Source: an uncultured Mucilaginibacter sp.
GTDB taxonomy: Bacteria > Bacteroidota > Bacteroidia > Sphingobacteriales > Sphingobacteriaceae
DNA length: 40,503 nucleotides
Assembly: GCF_946481715.1 (NCBI RefSeq)
Contig: NZ_CAMLOV010000032.1
Span: forward strand, 1-40,503
Direction: 5' to 3'
Each line of letters begins with the position of its first letter. The first letter of the stretch is position 1. The position numbers were made by a program, and so were the translations under genes. Shown piece after piece: positions 32,495-40,503 of the stretch. Under the pieces are notes generated by a model. The model did no database searches, was not told where the DNA came from, and was given only the letters and a program-made list of their open reading frames with translations.

Positions 32495-33337
32495 TTAATT
32501 CAAATCCCCTGCCGAAAACGTATTCCCCTGGCTTAAATCCCCCGTTTCAAATCCCTTTTTAAACCAATACATACGCTGGGCACTGCTGCCGTGGGTAAAA
32601 GAATCGGGCGTAACTTGCCCCTGGTATTTTTGCTGCAGGCGGTCGTCGCCAATTTGGTTTGCAGCGTTCAGGGCTTCTTCTATATCGCCTTCATCGAGCA
32701 CATTTTTCATGTTTTTTTCGTAGTGTGCCCAAATACCGGCGTAAAAATCGGCTTGCAATTCCAGCTTTACCGATAGTTTATTGTATTCCTCCTCGCTTAA
32801 TTGCTGGCGCGCCTGCTCCATTTTGGCGCTAAGGCCAAGCAGATCCTGCACGTGGTGCCCAACTTCGTGGGCAATAACATAGGCTTGCGCAAAATCGCCG
32901 GCAGCGCCAAACTTGTTGGAGAGCTCGTCGAAAAAGGAAACATCGAGGTATACTTTCTGGTCGCCGGGGCAGTAGAACGGGCCACTTTGGGAAGATGCTT
33001 GTCCACAGGCGGTGTTTACGCCATCTGTAAAGGAGTGCATTACCGTTGGCTGGTACGTTTTGCCCATATCATTAAAAAGCTTTGTCCACACGTCTTCGGT
33101 ATCGGCCAGTACCACGCGCGCAAATTTTTCCTGTTTGCTATCAGGCGCGGTTGATTCGGTATTGGCTTGTTGTGCGCCCTGCCCTCCCTGGTTGAGGATC
33201 TGTGAAGGATCTATTCCTGTAAAAAAATAGATAGCAGCAGCAATTAAACCCAGCACGCCACCGCCTACGGCCATACCACGGCCGCCACTACTGCCTTTTT
33301 CAAAGTTATCGCTCTCGCGCCTGCCAAACCATTGCAT
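32495..33337 (-). CDS. YpfJ-type neutral zinc metallopeptidase
   Basis: The 280-residue protein has one N-terminal membrane segment (about 22-42) after a short Arg/Gly-rich start (MQWFGRRESDN), the typical plan of the YpfJ/KPN_02809 family. The zinc site is HEVGH (157-161) in YVIAHEVGHHVQ, with a later Glu likely as third ligand (LQADFYAG). Cys111 and Cys123 may form a disulfide in the exported domain (ACGQASSQSGPFYC). The substrate is unknown. It is separated from the M28 gene by a 166-base repeat-filled gap. Confidence 0.9.
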   Translation of the reverse strand: MQWFGRRESDNFEKGSSGGRGMAVGGGVLGLIAAAIYFFTGIDPSQILNQGGQGAQQANTESTAPDSKQEKFARVVLADTEDVWTKLFNDMGKTYQPTVMHSFTDGVNTACGQASSQSGPFYCPGDQKVYLDVSFFDELSNKFGAAGDFAQAYVIAHEVGHHVQDLLGLSAKMEQARQQLSEEEYNKLSVKLELQADFYAGIWAHYEKNMKNVLDEGDIEEALNAANQIGDDRLQQKYQGQVTPDSFTHGSSAQRMYWFKKGFETGDLSQGNTFSAGDLN

Positions 33338-33412
33338 AATTTTTCAATTTATTTTAGGGGTAACGCGGAGAGGATGTTAAATGTTTGGGGTGAAGTTAGA
33401 AACGTTGGAGAA

Positions 33413-33517
33413 GTTAGAAAGGTTAGAAAAGTTAAAAAGGGTTAGAGAGGTTCGAGTACAACTTACAACCTTTCTAACCCTTCTAACTTATAACTTCCGA
33501 CAACTACCTTTCTAACT
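33413..33517. repeat. gttagaaagg repeat array with inverted arms
   Basis: Units of gttagaaagg/gttagaaaag fill the gap between the two peptidase genes. gttagaaaggtt (33413-33424) is perfectly inverted at 33467-33478, and a further inverted unit at 33506-33517 lies inside the last codons of the M28 gene. The array could form a long hairpin at the 3' end of the M28 mRNA. Confidence 0.7.
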
Positions 33518-34805
33518 TAGGTATCCTTGCGGGGGCATCCTTGCCTGCTACTATCGAGCGGGAGCTTAGGGCAATAGCCCGGATGGTTGCTACAATGTTG
33601 CTTACATCCATGCTGGCAAACTCATCCTTAACCGAGTGGTATAGTTTATCGGTATCTATCTGGTCGGTAGAGATGGTGTGGGCTGGTACGCCTAAAGCCG
33701 CTAATGTCGCATTATCGCTGCGGTAGAACAGGTTTTGCGCCGGGTATGGGTCCGGGTAAAACTTAAAGGCAGTGCCTTCCAAATTGCTTTGCAATATCTT
33801 GCCAAAATCCGACCGCTCGTAACCAGTAATAAATGCCGAGTTTTCGCCAAATTTGGATGCCTTGCCAATCATTTCGATATTAAACATCGCCACAACCTTG
33901 TCGGGGTTCATCTGCTTAGAGAAATATTGCGAGCCAAACCCGCCAATCTCCTCGGCAGTAAAGGCCACAAAAATGAGGGTACGCTGGTTATTGTTTAGTT
34001 TCTTATAATACTTGGCCAGTTCTATTACCGCTGTAGTACCCGATGCATCATCATCGGCACCGTTGGCAATGCTGTCGCCATCCATTGGCTTGATAATGCC
34101 CAGGTGATCGTAATGGCCCGAGAACACTACGTATTCGTCGGGTTTTGATTTACCCGGTATCATGCCCGCTACATTGAATAGTGGTTTTTCCTCTGTTTTA
34201 GCCTCGTAGGCAACGCTTAACGATTTCACCTCATCAACACCCGCCATTACAAATACAACCGGTTTATCGGCATCCGCAGCGCCTTTAAACGACGTTCCGC
34301 CACGCTTGGCGCGGGCAACTACCCTTTTAAACATGGCGGCATAGCTGGTATCTACCAATACAACGGTATTTTTTCCGGCTTTTAGTATGGCCTGGTATTC
34401 GGTGCCAAAGTTTTTGCCTGCCGCAACCTTTACAACCTCTACGCCATCCAGACTGGCCCAGCTAAACGTGCCCGTTGCGCTAACCACAAATTTATCAGCC
34501 GGCACTTCCGCACCATTTATAGTGAGTTTTGAACTTACCGGGGTAGTGCGCAGCATGCTAAAGTTTTGGCGGAAACCTGTAGCGCCCGCCAGTGGCTTTA
34601 TGCCGGCGGCTTTAAATTCCCCCTCAATAAAAGTGGCAGCTTTATCAATGCCCGGCGTAAAGGTGCCGCGCCCCTGCATGTCATCGGCACTGAGGGTTTT
34701 AATAATGCGTTCTACATCATCCTGTTTAATTAATTTGTTTACATCCTGCCCAAAACTGTATGCCGATGTAGCCAGTAAGGCCGCCGCTATTAGATATTTT
34801 TTCAT
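33504..34805 (-). CDS. M28-family zinc aminopeptidase, exported
   Basis: The 433-residue peptidase has a signal peptide (about 1-19, cleavage near SFG-QDV). A PA-like insert (about 95-215) is followed by the M28 catalytic core. Zinc ligands are seen in SGHYDHLG (His231), NGADDDASG (Asp252) and FTAEEIGGFGS (Glu285/286), with a further His in AHTISTDQID and the last in KLYHSVKDEF. It should release N-terminal residues from peptides in the periplasm or outside. The C-terminal codons for PKLER read through the gttagaaagg repeat. The M61 gene ends one base upstream, so the two are co-transcribed. Confidence 0.93.
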   Translation of the reverse strand: MKKYLIAAALLATSAYSFGQDVNKLIKQDDVERIIKTLSADDMQGRGTFTPGIDKAATFIEGEFKAAGIKPLAGATGFRQNFSMLRTTPVSSKLTINGAEVPADKFVVSATGTFSWASLDGVEVVKVAAGKNFGTEYQAILKAGKNTVVLVDTSYAAMFKRVVARAKRGGTSFKGAADADKPVVFVMAGVDEVKSLSVAYEAKTEEKPLFNVAGMIPGKSKPDEYVVFSGHYDHLGIIKPMDGDSIANGADDDASGTTAVIELAKYYKKLNNNQRTLIFVAFTAEEIGGFGSQYFSKQMNPDKVVAMFNIEMIGKASKFGENSAFITGYERSDFGKILQSNLEGTAFKFYPDPYPAQNLFYRSDNATLAALGVPAHTISTDQIDTDKLYHSVKDEFASMDVSNIVATIRAIALSSRSIVAGKDAPARIPKLER

Positions 34806-34806
34806 G

Positions 34807-36672
34807 TTATTTTACTTTTGATGATAACCAGCTGTTGCGGAAATCCTGTTGTTCTTTTGTTATTTGCTTGCCCGCTTTTTCAAAGGCCACCACCTCGTAG
34901 TTAGGGTTTTCTTCTAAGGTGATCACGGTTTGGTGTTCGCCAGCGCGGTTTTTGAAGCTTACGGTTACCTTATCGCCCGGTTTTTTATTTGCCAATGCTT
35001 CTGTAAACGCCGCAGCATCTTTTATATCCTTGCCATCAGCCTTGGTAATCACATCGCCGGCATCAATGCCTGCTTTATAAATTGGCGTACCGGCTGTGGT
35101 GTTTGCTTGTATAGCGAAGCCATCTCCCTCACCTGTACGCGCCTGCCCGCTGCGGCCACGGCCACCGGCACCGGCTAATGGGCCAACCCAGCCTTTACCC
35201 GGCTGCACACGTTGTAAAACAAGCCCGGCCTTTGCAAGCAACGCTTCGTAATTATTTTTCTCGGTACCGTTGATGTAGCGTTTAAAGAAATCAGCCGCAA
35301 ATTTTTGGTTTTTAGTTACATTGCCCAGGTCGGTTTGTAAGTCGGCAATGGTGTAAGGCTTCATTGTTTTGCCGCGCGCCTGCCAAACCTGGCGCATATA
35401 ATCATCAAGCGTTAAATTAAACTCGCTGCGCAAACGCAAATCCAGCGCCAGGGCTGTTGCACCGCCATAAGTATAGTAGCTGGTGAACATATTGGTTTGG
35501 TTATTTGGGTCGATAGATACGCCTGCATCAGCAAACACGGCGTAGCGGCTTGCATCGGCTGGGGAGTATTTGGCAGCGCCCGGCGTATTTACCGCCTGGT
35601 TTACCAGCCCTGCTATGGTACGGGTGTAATCATCAACACTATGTATGCCTGCGCGGGCAAGCACCAATTCGCCGTAATATTGGGTAAAGCCTTCGGCAAA
35701 CCAAAGCTCACCGCTCATGTTGGCATGCGTAAAGTTAAATGGCTCTAACGATTTTGGGCGGATGCGTTTCACGTTCCAGCTATGGAAAAACTCATGCGAA
35801 AAAGTTCCTATCAACCTGCTTTCCAGCCCTTCTACCCTTGGTGCCGGCTGCACAATAATGGTAGAATTTCGGTGCTCCATCCCATCTCCGGATGTGGTGG
35901 GGTGTACATCCTGCAAAAAGGTGTATTCGCCGTTATCGAAGGCTGGCAGTTCGCCAAAAACGGCCTTCTCTTCCAGCACCATTTTTTGCACCATTTTGGC
36001 AAAATTGTCAATCACCGCCTGGCTATCGTCAGAGTGGGTGCTTAAGTTTATCTTTTCGGGCTTGCCGTTGTTATCAACCGTCCAGCTGTTTACTTTGTAT
36101 GCCGATAGTTCGGTTGGGCTATCCATTAAGTATTGCAGGTTTGGTGCGCTGTACACATTGTCGCCTTCGCTTTTTAATTGGGTTGCAACCTTCCAGCCAT
36201 ATTTGTCGGCATCGTTAAACTGCACTCTTATTGGCCGCTCGTCCTGCCCCTCTGCCCATAAAATAGTGGCAGGCATGTTTAAATGCGCATGGCTGGCATC
36301 TACGCTGGCGTAGGTGCCGTCGGTCCAGTTGGCAAACAGCGTGTAGCTTATTTTTACGGTTTCGGTTGTGCCTTGTATTTCGTAAAAGTCGCCCTCCAAT
36401 TGCTTAATAACAAGCGGAGCGTTATCGGCACCGGTAGCTTTTAGGTTATAAATGTTTTTACCAAACTCGTGGGTAGCGTAACGGCCGGGGGATGAACGGC
36501 TCATGTGTACTTTTAAAGCGCCGCCGGGGGCTTGCGGAATGGTTAACAATACCTCAGCCTCGTGGTGTACCGCGTTGGGGAACGAGATAGTATAATAAAT
36601 AGGCTTTTGTTTTTGAGCGAAGGAAGTTGCAGCCAGTAGCGAAGCTGCAGCAAGCGTAAATAATTTTTTCAT
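34807..36672 (-). CDS. M61-family glycyl aminopeptidase-like protease with PDZ domain
   Basis: The 621-residue exported protein has a signal peptide (about 1-19, TSFAQ), an N-terminal beta-sandwich of the M61 type, and a thermolysin-like catalytic domain with HEFFH (293-297) in the family's HEFFHSWNVKRIRP block. An ALDLRL region and a C-terminal PDZ domain (about 515-600; AGIDAGDVITKADGKDI) follow. M61 enzymes cleave after N-terminal Gly or Ala. A Gly/Arg-rich stretch (AGGRGRSG) precedes the PDZ. It heads a two-gene unit with the M28 peptidase. Confidence 0.93.
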   Translation of the reverse strand: MKKLFTLAAASLLAATSFAQKQKPIYYTISFPNAVHHEAEVLLTIPQAPGGALKVHMSRSSPGRYATHEFGKNIYNLKATGADNAPLVIKQLEGDFYEIQGTTETVKISYTLFANWTDGTYASVDASHAHLNMPATILWAEGQDERPIRVQFNDADKYGWKVATQLKSEGDNVYSAPNLQYLMDSPTELSAYKVNSWTVDNNGKPEKINLSTHSDDSQAVIDNFAKMVQKMVLEEKAVFGELPAFDNGEYTFLQDVHPTTSGDGMEHRNSTIIVQPAPRVEGLESRLIGTFSHEFFHSWNVKRIRPKSLEPFNFTHANMSGELWFAEGFTQYYGELVLARAGIHSVDDYTRTIAGLVNQAVNTPGAAKYSPADASRYAVFADAGVSIDPNNQTNMFTSYYTYGGATALALDLRLRSEFNLTLDDYMRQVWQARGKTMKPYTIADLQTDLGNVTKNQKFAADFFKRYINGTEKNNYEALLAKAGLVLQRVQPGKGWVGPLAGAGGRGRSGQARTGEGDGFAIQANTTAGTPIYKAGIDAGDVITKADGKDIKDAAAFTEALANKKPGDKVTVSFKNRAGEHQTVITLEENPNYEVVAFEKAGKQITKEQQDFRNSWLSSKVK

Positions 36673-36753
36673 TGATCAGTATATTACGGCGATGAAATTA
36701 ACATTTAATAGCTAAATGTTTTCTATCAATTTTATTACGCTTTGCGAGTGAGT

Positions 36754-36776
36754 GGTGAGCGGTGTGTGGTTAAATA
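36754..36776. repeat. Dispersed ggtgagcggtgtgtgg repeat
   Basis: This 23-base copy matches the repeat at 11787-11810 at all but three positions, and matches 14 of 16 bases with the copy at 12550-12565. It lies in the gap between the M61 and DUF4407 genes, where no promoter was convincingly seen. Confidence 0.55.
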
Positions 36777-36803
36777 GGCCCGCCAAAAACTTTGGCACAC
36801 CCT

Positions 36804-37922
36804 CTAATCATAGCTATGCCTGCCAAAATCATACTCGGATTGTGCCGTTATGATTCGCTTTCGGCGTTCTACGTCGGCATCCAGGTTATGGTCGTAAGTA
36901 TTGTCGGTAACGGCAATATCCCGGTCTTTATCCTTATCGGCAAAGTGGGTGTTAGCTTCGGCAATTTTTGCAATAGCGGTATCATATGGCCCCTTGGGCG
37001 ACATCAGTTTTACAAACACTGGCAAACACTCAAACAGGATAAACAAATACCCAATAAAAGATATGGCGAGGTAGGTATCCAGGTCGCGGCTGCCGTCAAC
37101 ATTATACCCCAGTTGCCCCAGTGCCCAGTTACGGTCGGCAAAGCCGGCCACGTTTGATAGGCTATCCAGTTGTTTTTCGTTAAATAGACGCGTGCTGTTT
37201 ACGCCCTCGTATTCTTTCCGCTGGCTCAGGTAATTATCCATTTGCCCCAGGTTATCGGTTACAGTTTTCAAGCGGGCTTGTTTCTCCTCAAGCACCTGCT
37301 GTTTCTGTTTGGCATAGGTGCCGTAGCCAGTAATGCCCGATGTTTGGTTGGTTTTATCGCCAAAAACTTCCTGGTTTAGCTGGTAGCGCGAGCGGTTGAT
37401 ATCGCGCTCTAAAGAGTCTTTTTCCTTCTTCAGGTCGCTGTTTTTACCCATCTCCTGTGCATACTTTTGCTGGTAGGTTTTCTGTAGCGAATCTATCTTG
37501 GTGTGCTGCCCTTTAAGGTAGGCTGTTTTCAGTTTCTGGCGGATCTCTTTATCAAATATCTTCAGCTCCAGCGGGCGCGATATGACGATGCCTATCATTA
37601 TAGCCAATAAAATACGCGGCGATGCCTGCAAAATTTGCTGGTTGGTGCTGCCCTCTTTGTTGATACTGGATACGATGTACCTATCCATATTAAAAATAGC
37701 CGTACCCCATAAAAGCCCGAATAATATAGCGAAACCCACCGCAAACGCGCTGCCGCTAAATACAAAATACATGGCATACCCGCCTGATAACGAGGCAAAT
37801 AATGCAGTAAAAAATATGGTAGCGCCAATACCTACATACTTATTATGCTCGATGGGGTATTTCTTTAAAGTATCTATATGTGCGCCGGAACAGAACCAAA
37901 AAAACCGGTTAACTTTCTTCAT
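36804..37922 (-). CDS. DUF4407 membrane protein
   Basis: The 372-residue inner-membrane protein has three hydrophobic helices near the N-terminus (about 28-52, 54-78 and 100-120), with the family's FNMDRYIVSS motif between the second and third. A long charged coiled-coil-like section follows (about 130-260), then a fourth membrane helix (about 285-310) and a polar tail. This matches DUF4407, whose function is unknown. The first residues (MKKVNRFFWFCSGA) also fit the family. It is divergent from the rhodanese gene and is not obviously coupled to the peptidases downstream. Confidence 0.88.
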   Translation of the reverse strand: MKKVNRFFWFCSGAHIDTLKKYPIEHNKYVGIGATIFFTALFASLSGGYAMYFVFSGSAFAVGFAILFGLLWGTAIFNMDRYIVSSINKEGSTNQQILQASPRILLAIMIGIVISRPLELKIFDKEIRQKLKTAYLKGQHTKIDSLQKTYQQKYAQEMGKNSDLKKEKDSLERDINRSRYQLNQEVFGDKTNQTSGITGYGTYAKQKQQVLEEKQARLKTVTDNLGQMDNYLSQRKEYEGVNSTRLFNEKQLDSLSNVAGFADRNWALGQLGYNVDGSRDLDTYLAISFIGYLFILFECLPVFVKLMSPKGPYDTAIAKIAEANTHFADKDKDRDIAVTDNTYDHNLDADVERRKRIITAQSEYDFGRHSYD

Positions 37923-38018
37923 TTAAGCTGTTTATCGTATTATATACAATTAACTATGAAACGCTCGTAAGCCCTTATTGTTACAAAAACGGCGCAATTA
38001 TTTGATACAGAAAAAACA

Positions 38019-38026
38019 TACCTTTG
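38019..38026 (+). promoter_or_regulatory. -7 promoter element (TACCTTTG) for the rhodanese gene
   Basis: TACCTTTG fits TAnnTTTG and lies 19 bases before the ATG at 38046 in the gap divergent from the DUF4407 gene. A TTTG at 38001-38004 is closer than the usual -33 spacing. Confidence 0.55.
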
Positions 38027-38045
38027 ACTAATAATTATATTTACG

Positions 38046-38360
38046 ATGAAAGAAATTAGCGTACAGGAACTAAAAGAGAAATTAGATAGCGGCGAAGATT
38101 TTCAATTGATAGATGTCCGCGAGGATTTTGAATACGAAACTTCTAACCTTGGTGGCAAACACATCCCACTGGGTGGCATACTGATAGAGGCCGACCAGGT
38201 TGCAAAAGATAAACCGGTAGTTATTATGTGCCGTAGCGGCAAGCGCAGCTCGGTAGCTTTACATCAGTTAGAGGCACAAGGCTACACCAATTTATATAAT
38301 TTAAAAGGCGGCATTTTAGCCTGGCAGGCCGAAATTGACCCCACCATAAGCGTTTACTAA
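38046..38360 (+). CDS. Single-domain rhodanese-like protein
   Basis: The 104-residue protein is one rhodanese domain with VDVRE-like LIDVREDFEY, and an active-site loop CRSGKRS with Cys62 as the persulfide carrier. Such proteins transfer sulfur or act as small thiol carriers in the cytoplasm; no signal peptide is seen. A small membrane-protein gene starts 1 base after the stop, so the two are translationally coupled. Confidence 0.94.
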   Translation: MKEISVQELKEKLDSGEDFQLIDVREDFEYETSNLGGKHIPLGGILIEADQVAKDKPVVIMCRSGKRSSVALHQLEAQGYTNLYNLKGGILAWQAEIDPTISVY

Positions 38361-38361
38361 T

Positions 38362-38550
38362 ATGGGCAAGAAGATAGCGCTCAACGTTGTTTACAACCTG
38401 GGCATTTTTGTGGCACTGATGATTGGCTATTACGGCATAGAACATGCCCAGTATGCTTATTTACTGGGTGCGGTGTTTATTGCAGGCGTATTTATTTCGC
38501 TTAAAATAAAGCTGATAAAAGAAGTAAAAGAGACCACCAAAAAGCAGTAA
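38362..38550 (+). CDS. Small two-helix membrane protein (DUF6358-like)
   Basis: The 62-residue protein has two hydrophobic helices (about 7-23 and 30-47) and a Lys-rich C-terminus (KLIKEVKETTKKQ). Size and plan fit DUF6358, a Sphingobacteriaceae family, but this name is from memory of the pattern. It follows the rhodanese gene directly and ends at a terminator, so it may anchor or accompany the rhodanese at the membrane. Confidence 0.8.
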   Translation: MGKKIALNVVYNLGIFVALMIGYYGIEHAQYAYLLGAVFIAGVFISLKIKLIKEVKETTKKQ

Positions 38551-38570
38551 GCTGCTCACAATTTTAATAT

Positions 38571-38602
38571 AAGGCCCGGTTTTAGTAACAAAACCGGGCC
38601 TT
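38571..38602 (+). terminator. Terminator of the rhodanese operon
   Basis: aaggcccggtttt (38571-38583) is perfectly inverted as aaaaccgggcctt (38590-38602) across a 6-base loop, followed by a short T run. It lies 20 bases after the small membrane-protein gene. Confidence 0.8.
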
Positions 38603-38654
38603 TAAGTTCTAAATACAAAAACGTCCTTTAACCTTATATTAATCCTTAACTATC

Positions 38655-39563
38655 ATGTTTTTAGCAATTGTTGGCCTGGTTATACTTTTTGTAGGTATAA
38701 TGGTAAAACGCTCGCCCGAGCCTGCCGGCCGTTTTGGCGGCCTTGTTAGTATTGTTGGCGGTGTTATAGCTGTACTGGGGCTGCTGTTTTCATCCGTTAA
38801 AGTTATCGACCCGGGGAAAGTTGGCGTACAGGTGCTGTTTGGTAAAGTGCAGCCTGATATACTGGAAAGCGGGCTACATGTTATAAACCCCCTTGTTGAT
38901 ATCACCACATTTGATGTGCGTACCCAAAACTACACCATGAGCGGGCAACACAGCGAAGGTGATATACAAGGCGATGATGCCATAAGGGTGCTATCGTCTG
39001 ACGGGTTGGAAGTTACCGCCGACCTTACCGTTTTGTTTAAAGTTAACCCCGACAAAGCCCCGTACATCCTGCAAAATATTGGGCAAAACTACGTTGACAA
39101 TATCGTGCGCACGGTATCCCGCACGGCCATACGCGATAATGCTGTGAATTATGCAGCGGTAGACCTATACTCGGTTAAACGCCAGGAATTCCAAGAGCGG
39201 ATAAACCGTACCATTGGTACCAGTTTTGCAAAACGCGGGCTGGAGTTACAACAGATCCTTATCCGTAATATATCCCTCCCAGCATCGGTTAAGGCCAGCA
39301 TCGAATCTAAAATAAACGCAGAGCAGGAAGCACAGAAAATGACCTTCGTACTCCAGAAGGAGCGCCAGGAAGCCGACCGTAAACGCGTGGAAGCACAGGG
39401 TATTGCCGATTACCAAAAGATCCTGTCTACCGGTTTATCTGATAAACAATTGCAATACGAAAGCATTAAAGCCCAAAAGGAAATTGCCCTATCGCCCAAT
39501 ACCAAGGTGATCATTATGGGTGGTGGTAAGGGCGTTAATCCTATTTTATTGAGTGACAAATAA
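38655..39563 (+). CDS. Prohibitin-like SPFH-domain membrane protein
   Basis: The 302-residue protein has two hydrophobic segments at the N-terminus (about 1-17 and 27-45) and an SPFH/band 7 domain (about 50-230), with VIDPGKVGVQVLFGKVQ and LHVINPLVD. A helical coiled-coil region (about 215-270; EQEAQKMTFVLQKERQEADR) is typical of prohibitins, and a Gly-rich tail follows. Such proteins form membrane-associated rings or scaffolds that organise proteases or lipids; no FtsH or NfeD partner is adjacent. It follows the rhodanese operon terminator. Confidence 0.93.
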   Translation: MFLAIVGLVILFVGIMVKRSPEPAGRFGGLVSIVGGVIAVLGLLFSSVKVIDPGKVGVQVLFGKVQPDILESGLHVINPLVDITTFDVRTQNYTMSGQHSEGDIQGDDAIRVLSSDGLEVTADLTVLFKVNPDKAPYILQNIGQNYVDNIVRTVSRTAIRDNAVNYAAVDLYSVKRQEFQERINRTIGTSFAKRGLELQQILIRNISLPASVKASIESKINAEQEAQKMTFVLQKERQEADRKRVEAQGIADYQKILSTGLSDKQLQYESIKAQKEIALSPNTKVIIMGGGKGVNPILLSDK

Positions 39564-39592
39564 TTAAGAATGAATTAAATAACGAATGGGAA

Positions 39593-39925
39593 ATGGGTGA
39601 GAATATCAACCCCCTTGAAGATCATACAAGTAAATGGCCTCACTTAAATAAGGAGAAGATAATCATTGCTTGTTACATCATCATCGACTGCCTGGTTGTT
39701 CTTGGTGAATGCATTGATTCAACCAACCTTGCAGGACCCGGATACGGCTTGACGCTTCTCATTTTCGGTTTACCACTAAGTTTGCTTGTGTTGACGATAT
39801 ACTTCATCCTGTTTTTAACAAACAGGATGAAATACAAGAATGAATTAAAACTTCATGCCCTGGGAACATTGAGTTTGATATTAACCTTGCCTGCCCTTGG
39901 CCTTTTAATGAGTATTTTCAAATAG
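39593..39925 (+). CDS. Small membrane protein of unknown function
   Basis: The 110-residue protein has a polar N-terminus (about 1-20) and three hydrophobic helices (about 22-40, 45-70 and 86-108). No family was recognised. It starts 29 bases after the prohibitin-like gene and could be co-transcribed with it. It converges on the DUF1080 gene. Confidence 0.7.
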   Translation: MGENINPLEDHTSKWPHLNKEKIIIACYIIIDCLVVLGECIDSTNLAGPGYGLTLLIFGLPLSLLVLTIYFILFLTNRMKYKNELKLHALGTLSLILTLPALGLLMSIFK

Positions 39926-39938
39926 AACACTTTTAAAA

Positions 39939-40503
39939 TCACTCAAAGTATTTAGCATACTCCGCCGGTATCTCTGTTATCGGCTTTATCATAATATCCT
40001 TATAGTAAACCTCAGCAGCTTCGCTTTGCAGTTGCAGTTTGCCGTGGGTAAGCGGTTTGATGGTGTCGCCATCTTTATAGCGGGAGTTTTTTAGCGCCAT
40101 TACTACTTTGCCGTTTACAATGTGCAGGCTTTTATCGCCGTAGGTTATCAGTTCAATTTCGTTCCACTCGCCTATTGGTTTATCCATTTTGGTGCCGGCC
40201 TCACAAAAGCCGCCGTTGCCGGTTGCGCCGCCAAGGGGTGTCCATTTACCGTTGATGTTGAATTTATAGCTACTGTCTTTTATCGCTTTGGCATCCGCCT
40301 GCGAGGTGGATTGCGACCAGTAATCGCCCGAGCTATTCTCCACCACCTGGAATTCCTGGCTTAGCATCCAGGTACGGAAGTATTCTACCCCGCACTTGCC
40401 TTGCGAGTGGTATAGCAAACCGCTGTCTTTCAGCTCATCCAGCCTTGGCACCCACTTTTTTTGCCCCCACCTAAATTTTAGTTTGAGGTGGTAGTTGGCA
40501 AAA
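39939..40503 (-). CDS. DUF1080 (3-keto-disaccharide hydrolase-like) protein, 5' end outside window
   Basis: The frame is open through the right edge: codons before the internal GTG at 40451 still read as family sequence (NYHLKLKFRWGQKKWVPR). The visible 187 residues include the DSGLLYH motif, FRTWMLSQEFQV, GEWNEIELITYGDKSLHIVNGKVV and a C-terminal GKLQLQSEAAEVYYKDIMIKPI. These are hallmarks of the DUF1080 beta-jelly-roll, found in secreted glycoside-active proteins. A signal peptide would lie outside the window. Confidence 0.9.
   Translation of the reverse strand, partial: FANYHLKLKFRWGQKKWVPRLDELKDSGLLYHSQGKCGVEYFRTWMLSQEFQVVENSSGDYWSQSTSQADAKAIKDSSYKFNINGKWTPLGGATGNGGFCEAGTKMDKPIGEWNEIELITYGDKSLHIVNGKVVMALKNSRYKDGDTIKPLTHGKLQLQSEAAEVYYKDIMIKPITEIPAEYAKYFE

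Noticed and set aside
33413..33517. Possible CRISPR array
   Set aside because: The repeats are short, imperfect and contiguous with no unique spacers, and no cas gene is present.

Overview
The window looks like chromosome of a Bacteroidota species of the Sphingobacteriaceae type (Mucilaginibacter/Pedobacter-like). This is inferred from gene content, not from a database search. Pointers are the b558-type succinate dehydrogenase order, SusC-style sequence signatures, DUF4369/TlpA lipoproteins, DUF1573, DUF4407, the mutY-ssb and HU-TPR-rng neighbourhoods, A-rich start regions without Shine-Dalgarno sequences, and repeated TAnnTTTG promoter elements. No rRNA, tRNA, CRISPR array, transposase or phage gene was seen. 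No gap between genes exceeds about 210 bases.

Layout. 1-1.1 kb: start of sdhA and complete sdhC (minus strand). 1.3-4.9 kb: a 1209-residue exported VIT/vWA protein that carries a SusC-like carboxypeptidase-regulatory domain and TonB plug but no beta-barrel. 5.1-10.5 kb: a visibly more AT-rich accessory block. In it a LytS/LytTR two-component pair (minus) diverges from an operon (plus) encoding a TlpA thioredoxin lipoprotein, a DUF1573 lipoprotein and three tandem paralogous lipoproteins whose C-terminal tails each hold four cysteines; a strong terminator closes it. 10.6-11.8 kb: a TlpA-like lipoprotein that has lost its CxxC. 11.8-22.4 kb: mostly housekeeping genes (pdeM-like phosphoesterase, HtrA protease, dapF, SNF2 helicase, flippase-like protein with GT2 glycosyltransferase, SpoIIE-type phosphatase). 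22.6-28.5 kb, minus strand: radA, a small MafI-like protein, an orphan gene bounded by twin terminators, RNase G, a 29-residue basic protein, a TPR protein and HU. 28.6-32.5 kb, plus strand: mutY, ssb, EamA transporter, Nudix hydrolase, PlsC. 32.5-37.9 kb, minus strand: three unrelated metallopeptidases (YpfJ type, M28, M61) and a DUF4407 membrane protein. 38.0-40.5 kb: rhodanese, small membrane protein, prohibitin-like SPFH protein, a small membrane protein and a DUF1080 gene running off the end.

Best candidate for an undescribed system: the 5.1-10.5 kb block. The sensor/regulator pair is divergent from an operon that combines a disulfide oxidoreductase with three triplicated cysteine-tailed lipoproteins, and a tandem 12-bp repeat lies in the shared intergenic region. 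Other notable items are the barrel-less plug fusion, a low-complexity intergenic repeat lying in frame inside radA, a 156-bp inverted-repeat-bounded element, and near-identical hairpins flanking an orphan gene. Several unrelated families of short intergenic repeats recur across the window, and some intrude on coding sequence.
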